Shown here: in pieces, positions 58,629-64,000 of the stretch | Layout of the letters: every line of letters begins with the position of its first letter | Position numbering within the stretch: the stretch's first letter is position 1 | Source of the DNA: Diplonema japonicum | Taxonomy: Eukaryota; Euglenozoa; Diplonemea; Diplonemida; Diplonemidae | Assembly (NCBI GenBank): GCA_964019335.1 | Contig: OZ025738.1 | Location: 310,001-374,000 of the forward strand | DNA length: 64,000 bases | Reading direction: 5' to 3' | Notes under the pieces: generated by a model | What the model saw: only the letters and a program-made list of their open reading frames with translations | What the model was told of the DNA's origin: nothing | The model's database searches: none | Position numbers and translations under genes: made by a program

Positions 58629-59021
58629 CACAGGCCTGAACAAGAGTCTGAGCCACTTACCCTTGCCGCCATGTAACTTCCCCTCCTATCGTGAGATAGT
58701 CGAGACATGTTCCGAGGAGCCTACTTCATCGAGCACGATTTCAAATCATGGTTTTTCCAGTTTGAGCTGCACAGGGAATCGCGGCCTTTCTTCTCGTTCA
58801 GAGCGGATGGGAATATCTTGCAGAGGCTTGCAATAGGATACCGAGCCGCACCGCAGCTGGGTCAAGCCGTCGCCAGATGTGTAGCTAACGAGTCTGTGAG
58901 AAATTCATCCGTCCTGGCTGTCGTCTGGCTGGACAACATCGTGCTCATTGACAAGGACCTGGATACGTTGAAGGAGGCTTCGCTCAGGTTCGAAGCTCTG
59001 TGCCGGAGGTACCTGAAATGA
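58597..59021 (+). pseudogene. Reverse-transcriptase palm fragment
   Basis: A plus-strand frame opens near 58597 with ACTGLNKSLSHLPLPP and PSYREIVETMFRGAYFIEHDFKSWFFQFEL. This matches the LN and DFKSxFFQ (motif A) regions of reverse transcriptases. RPFFSFR and LAIGYRAAPQLGQAVARCVA fit motif B. SVLAVVWLDNIVLI sits where YxDD is expected, so the catalytic pair reads DN instead of DD. Such elements occur among DIRS/VIPER-like retroelements of kinetoplastids; assignment here is inferred. No integrase, RNase H or recombinase follows. It stops at 59021. The next 45 bases recur in TIR element A copy 1. Confidence 0.65.
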
Positions 59022-59505
59022 TTTTAAGTTAGAATAGAGAAGCGGAGAAATAGATAAAAAGGGGTGGAAAAGAATAAATACTGCATACGAAAACAGAGAG
59101 TCGAATATAAAGGGAAAAAGGTGACTGACATCCTCAAGAGGAGCCTCCCACATACCAGAATTAAGCAGAGGTTGCTTCCATGGCCCGTATCAGTCTATCG
59201 CCGGAAAGAATGATGAAAATAACGGAACGAAGTGAAGAAGGAAAAGAGAAAAGACGGCCTGGTCGCCAGGAAGTGCTGGTTCAGACGCGTCGGCGGACGC
59301 AGTTTAACGTCATACCCGGGACCGAAAACATGTAGGAAAAGGAAAAAGCAGAAAGGGTAATAACAAGTTTAAAATTGGAAAGAAAATGGAAAGGGTGGAA
59401 ACTAAATAATAGGGTGCGAGGTCTGTGAAACCTTGCATCGCCTATCGCCCTCGTAGCACGCCGGGCCGGCACTCCTACATTGTGTAGGGTTGTTTCCGAT
59501 TGTTC
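59022..59505. other. Spacer with parts shared with TIR element A
   Basis: 59022-59045 matches 4037-4062. 59150-59200 (GAGCCTCCCACATACC...TTAAGCAGAGGTTGC) is a diverged version of a block inside element A (for example 28525-28590). So the RT element and element A share internal sequence. Confidence 0.4.
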
Positions 59506-60645
59506 CTAGTTGTAGGAATGCAGGACAGTCGACCACTGCGACTCGTTGTAATAGAGGGTCCCGGCCCCTACAAAGTCAGCGAGCAGGGCTGCCACGGTCG
59601 AGTAGGACTTGTCCCCGAACCCTTGGGTTTGCAGCAGAAAGCCTTGTTCCTGGCGGGATGCGTAGTGCCACGTCGAACCGTGACAGACCAGCAGGCACGG
59701 GATCACAACCCGTGTGTCGAGGGGGACCGCGACCAGGGGGGCCTCACCCAAGAAGTGAGTGCACGCCCTGGACATGCAATTGGGGTCAAAAGTGGCCTCG
59801 CCCCTGGAAAGAAAGCCCAGATACCGAAGCTCATCCAGGTCCTCAGGGCCGTCGACGCCTGCATCCTTGGTGAGCCTCCGAAGGGCGACGAGCCCAGTGA
59901 TCCTGGTGTTCGGCCGCGTCGCGGCGAGATCTCGCTTGGCCGCGGGGAGTGCGGGACCGTCCTCGGGCTCCGGGCGTTTGTTCCTCTGTGCGTTGTAGGT
60001 GATCAGGAGAGGGGTCTTCCCCGAAGGTCTAGCTTTATCGCCTCCTGGGGTCTCGGAGCCAAAGAGCGGGTGCTTCCATCCACCTCGGGCGAAGAACTCC
60101 GACCACCAATGTTGCTGCACCGGGGTGTTCAGTCCCGAGTGCCACTCGTGAGACAGCCGGAGACGCTCGGACTCAGGCAGTGCGTTGTGCGCAGTCACAA
60201 GTAGTTGCTCTTGGTTGGCGACAGTTACTTGTTGGTCAGTTCTGACCGCGTCACGAGCCTCGAGCAGCAGTTGATGTGGAGGGGTGTCCAGGTGCTTCGG
60301 GAGGGACCCGACCGCCAGGATCCGTCTCTGGTGTTCGTCCAAGAGCTCCGGTCGCTGTCGGAAGTAGACCAAGAGACTGAAGTAGCGGTCCATCCGTCTC
60401 TGGAGGAGCCTTCGGTCGAGGGCATCCTGGTCAAGGCCCTGGGACTGTTCGCGCAGGATGAGAAGCCCTTCGTCGTCGGTGGATGTAGAACTCTTACCAC
60501 GACGGCTTTCGTGCTCGTATGCAGTGCCGTCGTGCTTCTTCTTACGCGAGGGTTTGTCCGGGGAGTCCTGCGTGAGGTCGATCACCTCTGGGGCCCTGCT
60601 TGTTTGAGGAGGGTCAAGGGGGGGCAAATCCCTCGGTTCGGGCAA
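59506..60645 (-). CDS. Unrecognised protein of a probable mobile element
   Basis: The open frame is 379 residues from about 60645. It contains EVIDLTQDSPDKPSRKKK, which fits a SUMO-interaction-type hydrophobic/acidic motif followed by a basic run. A helical section with LLDEHQRRILAVGSLPKHL follows, then a C-terminal segment with STWHYASRQEQGFLLQTQGF and STVAALLADFVGAG. Its 5' end overlaps the end of the cysteine-protease reading frame (60614-62583) at a C-rich tract (60620-60626), so the two may be one frameshifted protein. I do not recognise the family. Base composition is more GC-rich than the host intergenic DNA around it. Confidence 0.45.
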   Translation of the reverse strand: MPEPRDLPPLDPPQTSRAPEVIDLTQDSPDKPSRKKKHDGTAYEHESRRGKSSTSTDDEGLLILREQSQGLDQDALDRRLLQRRMDRYFSLLVYFRQRPELLDEHQRRILAVGSLPKHLDTPPHQLLLEARDAVRTDQQVTVANQEQLLVTAHNALPESERLRLSHEWHSGLNTPVQQHWWSEFFARGGWKHPLFGSETPGGDKARPSGKTPLLITYNAQRNKRPEPEDGPALPAAKRDLAATRPNTRITGLVALRRLTKDAGVDGPEDLDELRYLGFLSRGEATFDPNCMSRACTHFLGEAPLVAVPLDTRVVIPCLLVCHGSTWHYASRQEQGFLLQTQGFGDKSYSTVAALLADFVGAGTLYYNESQWSTVLHSYN

Positions 60646-62583
60646 CGGGCGCCTCCAGGGTCAGTGTTTGGACGCCGACCGCCGGTTGGAGTGTCGCGTG
60701 TCCCATGCCGGGAGGCATCGGCGTGTCAATCCCGAGCCCGATGTCCTGATGGGCGGACTGGGTGCATACCGTAAGCTGGGCGGCCCCAGGGACCGTCACT
60801 AGGGCTCCAATCGTCTGGTGGATGCCCAGGTGGCCCCCTGCCGAATCGGGCGTCGTCGCCTCGACTCGGACTAGAGATGGCTCCGCAGCCGACGTCGATT
60901 CCCTCTGGGTGCTGATAACCGGTTGGAGTGTCACGTGTCCCATGCCAGACGGCATCGGTGTGTCAATCCCGTGCCCGGTGCAGACCGCGAGCTCAGAGGG
61001 TGCCACGCTCGTTGATAGCGGCTGGCACGGTGTCAACTGCGGCCCAGCATTCGTCCGCCTCAGCAGAGTCACGCGGGGTGTAGAAGCTGCAAGCGATCGC
61101 GGTTCTGTAGCCTCCGAAACCGGCCTGGCCGAGGTCGCAGGCGTCCTCAGTTCCATGGACCTTGTGAATAGCCTGACCTCTAGTGAAACGGGTGTCTGTA
61201 GTTCTGCCGACTTCGTGAAAAGCTTGATCGGCGCGGCCATGGGCGTCCTCAATTCCGCGTATATTGGGGACAGCTTGCTACTAAGAGGGGATGTCTGGAG
61301 GGCTACGGAAGACGAGAACAGCACAGGTGTTGCGGTTGGGTCCGTCTGACAGGCTGCGACTGCTATCTGTGGCGCAGACTTCCGCAAACTTGCGACCTTC
61401 GGGAAAAGTGGGATCGTTCCAACTAAGTCTGTCTGGCTCGCCGCAGATGTGGTGGCGACAGAGCATCCGGTGTGCACAGCCCGGGCGGCCACAGCGGCAA
61501 CTAGGGTCACGAAGGTTATGGCGACGGGACGCTCGATGTGAGCGGTGTGTGTAGTCATAGCTGGAGCGGCGGCTGTCGTGTCAGACCGTCTGACGCGTGT
61601 GGCATGTGCAGCTACGGCTGCGGCCTTGGCGACGTAGATAAGGAGGGTGCGGTCATCCGGGGTGTTGACAGCACCCTCAGCCGTTTCTGGATTCGAGTAG
61701 CTTGCCTGCGGTGCCGCCGGGGTGACGACCGGCTCTAACTCGCGGCGCTCTGCCTCGGGGTCAAGAACACGTGTAATGTGTTTCCTGCCCGGGGCTGTCT
61801 CGGCCCACGTCTTGTCTGTGATGCAGAGGATGTTGTGCTCGCAGTAGGTCGTGCAAAGCTGTTGGACACGCTGGGTTCTTAACTTTTTGTCGGTGTCTTT
61901 AACGACGTACCGTCCGTTTGTAAGGAGAGCGATAATCCAGTGGTCGCTGCGACTGCGTTTCAGGGGACCGATGATCAGACAAGGGGCTTTCATGCCCGCG
62001 CTGAAAGTTACCAGTTTTGCTCCGACTACCATGAGGCAGGCGCGTGACATGGTTGAGCGGGAGAGGATCGGGCGCTTCTGCATTGTCGGAAGGGTTGACG
62101 CTTCGTGCGAAGCCGTGGTACATCTTCTGAATCTCTTGCATTGTAGAGAAGGGGATGCGATCCACCCCGGCATACTCTGCCAACCAGTTTATGACGGCCC
62201 AACCGCATTCCAGGCCCCAACGACCCTCCCCACTTTTGTTGTGCAGGTTGATGGGGGGCGAAAACACCTGATCCGCGGCATCGGATGGTGAGACCACGGA
62301 GGCTGCTCGGGGTCCAGCTAAACCTGAAGAGCTATCCGAGGAGCTGCCTGAGGAACTACCCAAGGGCTTGCCTGAGGGGCCGTCCGTGGAGTCGCCTGAG
62401 GAACCGGCCGAGGGGTTGTCCGAGGGGGGCGATGAACGAGGTTTCTTGGGACCTACGTACGTTTGCTCCGGCAGCCAGGAAACAACCGGGTCTTTGGCCT
62501 TGTATTGTTGAAGGACCTTAGAGAAAAAGGCCCGCAGGTGCTTTCTCTCCGAGGCAAAGAGCCGTTCCACTTCCCGAGTGCTT
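60614..62583 (-). pseudogene. Mobile-element protein with papain-like cysteine protease domain, frameshifted
   Basis: The minus-strand frame from about 62583 has a helical N-terminus, a low-complexity Ser/Gly/Pro stretch encoded by 15-base repeats (62310-62430), and then GEGRWGLECGWAVINWL. Cys in ECGW followed by a helix is the nucleophile layout of papain-like proteases. The frame shifts near 62050-62095. In the new frame SDHWIIALLTNGRYVVKDTDKK supplies the expected His and Asp. A long Ala/Thr/Ser-rich region follows, with two kinds of degenerate repeats (AELQTPVSLEVRLFTRSMEL; HGIDTPMPSGMGHVTLQP). There is no ATG near the beginning, so the copy is 5'-truncated or starts upstream. Proteases of this shape occur in some large eukaryotic transposons; function here is inferred. 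Confidence 0.55.
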
Positions 62584-63276
62584 TTGTTCTTTTCCTAAGA
62601 ATGAAGGAACACAATAATAATACTCTTCATAAATTCATAGATTGTTTTTGGTTTTTTTTCTTCATGTACTTGCCTTGAAGGTAAACCCACAGGAACACAA
62701 TAACAATACTCTTCATAAAAGAAAATGAAGGAATGAAGGGGAAAAAAAAAAAAAAAAAAAAAAAAAAAAACAACCCTGGGGGAAGAAGAAAATACACTGA
62801 ATCGAAAAAGAAGGGAAAACGAAGTTGAGGATTTCAGACAGATCAGTCGGGTCCCACAGTGGGATGCCAATCGGCAAACCAACCTGGCCTCGACCCACCC
62901 ACCTGCAAGCCCCCAGCCCATAACCCCTAACAACCCATCAAGGACACCTTCACCTACATCTCACATTCGCTGCGGCTCCCTTTTATCAGGGCACTGGTGC
63001 ATTCCTACCATTCATCGGAGGTGCCACAGCAAAAGAAAAAGAAAAAAAACCAATTGGAAAGCAATAAATCAGAAATAAAAATCGTTGAAAGAAGCAAAGT
63101 TGAAACAAAAAAAAACAGAGAAAAAAAACTCAATGTGCAGGACAAACCAAAAGAAATATAAATGAATGATAATGGAAAAAACAATTTGGAAAGCAATAAA
63201 TCAGAATAGCAGGCCGACCCGCCTGCAAACCCGTGCCACTTGCACAGAGCCAGATTTTCAAGTGTAGGAGTGAAAA
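62584..63276. other. A-rich spacer without gene
   Basis: An A-run of about 30 bases at 62741-62770. The string AATAATACTCTTCATAAA is repeated with slight change at 62614 and 62703. Likewise AATTGGAAAGCAATAAATCAGAA occurs at 63052 and 63185. No gene is seen. Confidence 0.5.
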
Positions 63277-64000
63277 CTAATATTTCACTTTATCAGACGC
63301 AGTGGGATGGGGGAGAGGTTCTTCACTACACTGCACAGGCACTGCTTGCAGGAGCGACTCGCCAGGCATCGGTACCTCTTCCTCCTTTTCGGCAGGAGGT
63401 GCAGGGGTTGCGGTGTCATCTGAAACACTTACCCCAGGTGGCACCCTAGACTTTAAAAGCCTCTTAATAGCATCAGTGCCTCCTCTCAAGTTGATGGTTT
63501 CTAGTTTTTCGCACCGTGACAAGAAGTAATGACCAATACAAGAAAGATTGGTCATCCCATTCAAGTCGATGGTTTCTAGTTTTCTGCACCCTGACAAGAA
63601 AGAATTACCAATGGAAGAAAGATTGGTCCCATTCAAGTTGATGGTTTCTAGTTTTTTGCACCCTGACAAGAAGCAATAACTAACAGAAGAAAGATTGGTC
63701 ATCGCATTCAGGTTGATGGTTTCTAGTTTTTCACAATCTGACAAGAAGCAATGACCAACAGAAGAAAGATTGGTCATCGCATTCAGGTTGATGGTTTCTA
63801 GTTTTTCACAATCTGTCAAGAAGCAATGACCAATGTGATAAATATTGGTCATCGAATTCAAGTCGATGGTTTCTAGATTTCTGCATTCTCTTAAAAAATT
63901 AGGATTAATGGTGGAAACATTGGGGAGGATGAGAGAGACAGACGTCAGGTGGTTGCATTTCCGAAGAAAACCCTCGTCTATACTTGTAACACAGCCTGTG
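63277..64000 (-). CDS. UBL-LRR protein, C-terminal part (continues beyond the window)
   Basis: The minus-strand frame is open to the window edge and encodes TGCVTSIDEGFLRKCNHLTSVSLILPNVST followed by about seven BspA-type LRRs. It is nearly the same as the 58171 gene in the first part. The LRR with TNLSSIGNSF is two residues shorter than its neighbours (a NGTNLSS instead of NAMTNLSS), an in-frame deletion. The C-terminal tail (RVPPGVSVSDDTATPAPPAEKEEEVPMP) is acidic and proline-rich, unlike the paralogues. The UBL part must lie to the right of 64000. Confidence 0.8.
   Translation of the reverse strand, partial: TGCVTSIDEGFLRKCNHLTSVSLILPNVSTINPNFLRECRNLETIDLNSMTNIYHIGHCFLTDCEKLETINLNAMTNLSSVGHCFLSDCEKLETINLNAMTNLSSVSYCFLSGCKKLETINLNGTNLSSIGNSFLSGCRKLETIDLNGMTNLSCIGHYFLSRCEKLETINLRGGTDAIKRLLKSRVPPGVSVSDDTATPAPPAEKEEEVPMPGESLLQAVPVQCSEEPLPHPTASDKVKY

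Noticed and set aside
59506-60204. Plus-strand open frames opposite the VIDLTQDSP protein
   Set aside because: They are shadows of a GC-rich minus-strand frame that continues the mobile-element reading direction.

Overview
The window looks like nuclear DNA of a euglenozoan protist, most likely a diplonemid (Diplonema/Paradiplonema type). The best evidence is a spliced-leader (SL) RNA sequence on the minus strand at about 27497-27590. Its exon ends in CAGTTTCTGTACTTTATTG, directly followed by a GT splice donor, and a 9-bp stem pairs across that donor. All credible host genes are intronless and lie on the minus strand, as expected for polycistronic transcription. Each start codon is preceded by a T/C-rich tract and an AG, as expected for trans-splice acceptors. 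The species is inferred, not proven.

Layout in plus-strand coordinates (transcription runs right to left). 0.5-3.0 kb: an intact membrane adenylate cyclase. 3.0-22 kb: a tandem array with a period of about 6.4 kb. Each unit holds one two-TM, Cache-like receptor with a degenerate cyclase domain, a TIR element, a small tandem repeat and a 5' stub of a cyclase gene. Two receptor copies look identical; the third differs only in the ectodomain. 22.1-22.8 kb: a ubiquitin-like (UBL)-leucine-rich repeat gene. 22.9-29.9 kb: mobile-element territory, with a decayed LINE carrying a 2A-like peptide, the SL RNA sequence and inverted-repeat elements. 30.3-41 kb: another receptor-like pseudo-cyclase, a UBL-ankyrin gene broken by frameshifts, two UBL-LRR genes (one with 12 near-perfect 75-bp repeats and zinc-finger motifs) and a satellite-like array. 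42.5-50 kb: a 1708-residue HEAT/ARM-like solenoid protein and a UBL-TPR protein. 50-64 kb: a segmental duplication, a piggyBac remnant at a TTAA, a chimera of the UBL-TPR N-terminus with a retrotransposon endonuclease, more UBL-LRR genes, a reverse-transcriptase fragment and an unfamiliar element encoding a papain-like cysteine protease.

Two gene systems dominate. The first is a signalling set: one catalytically complete adenylate cyclase plus four receptor-like proteins whose cyclase-like domains have lost key residues but share its membrane-proximal linker. The second is a modular family with one ubiquitin-like N-terminal domain joined to different solenoids (BspA-type LRR, ankyrin, TPR). 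Many genes carry single-base frameshifts, often near homopolymers. These may be pseudogene lesions or long-read assembly errors, and the sequence alone cannot separate the two.
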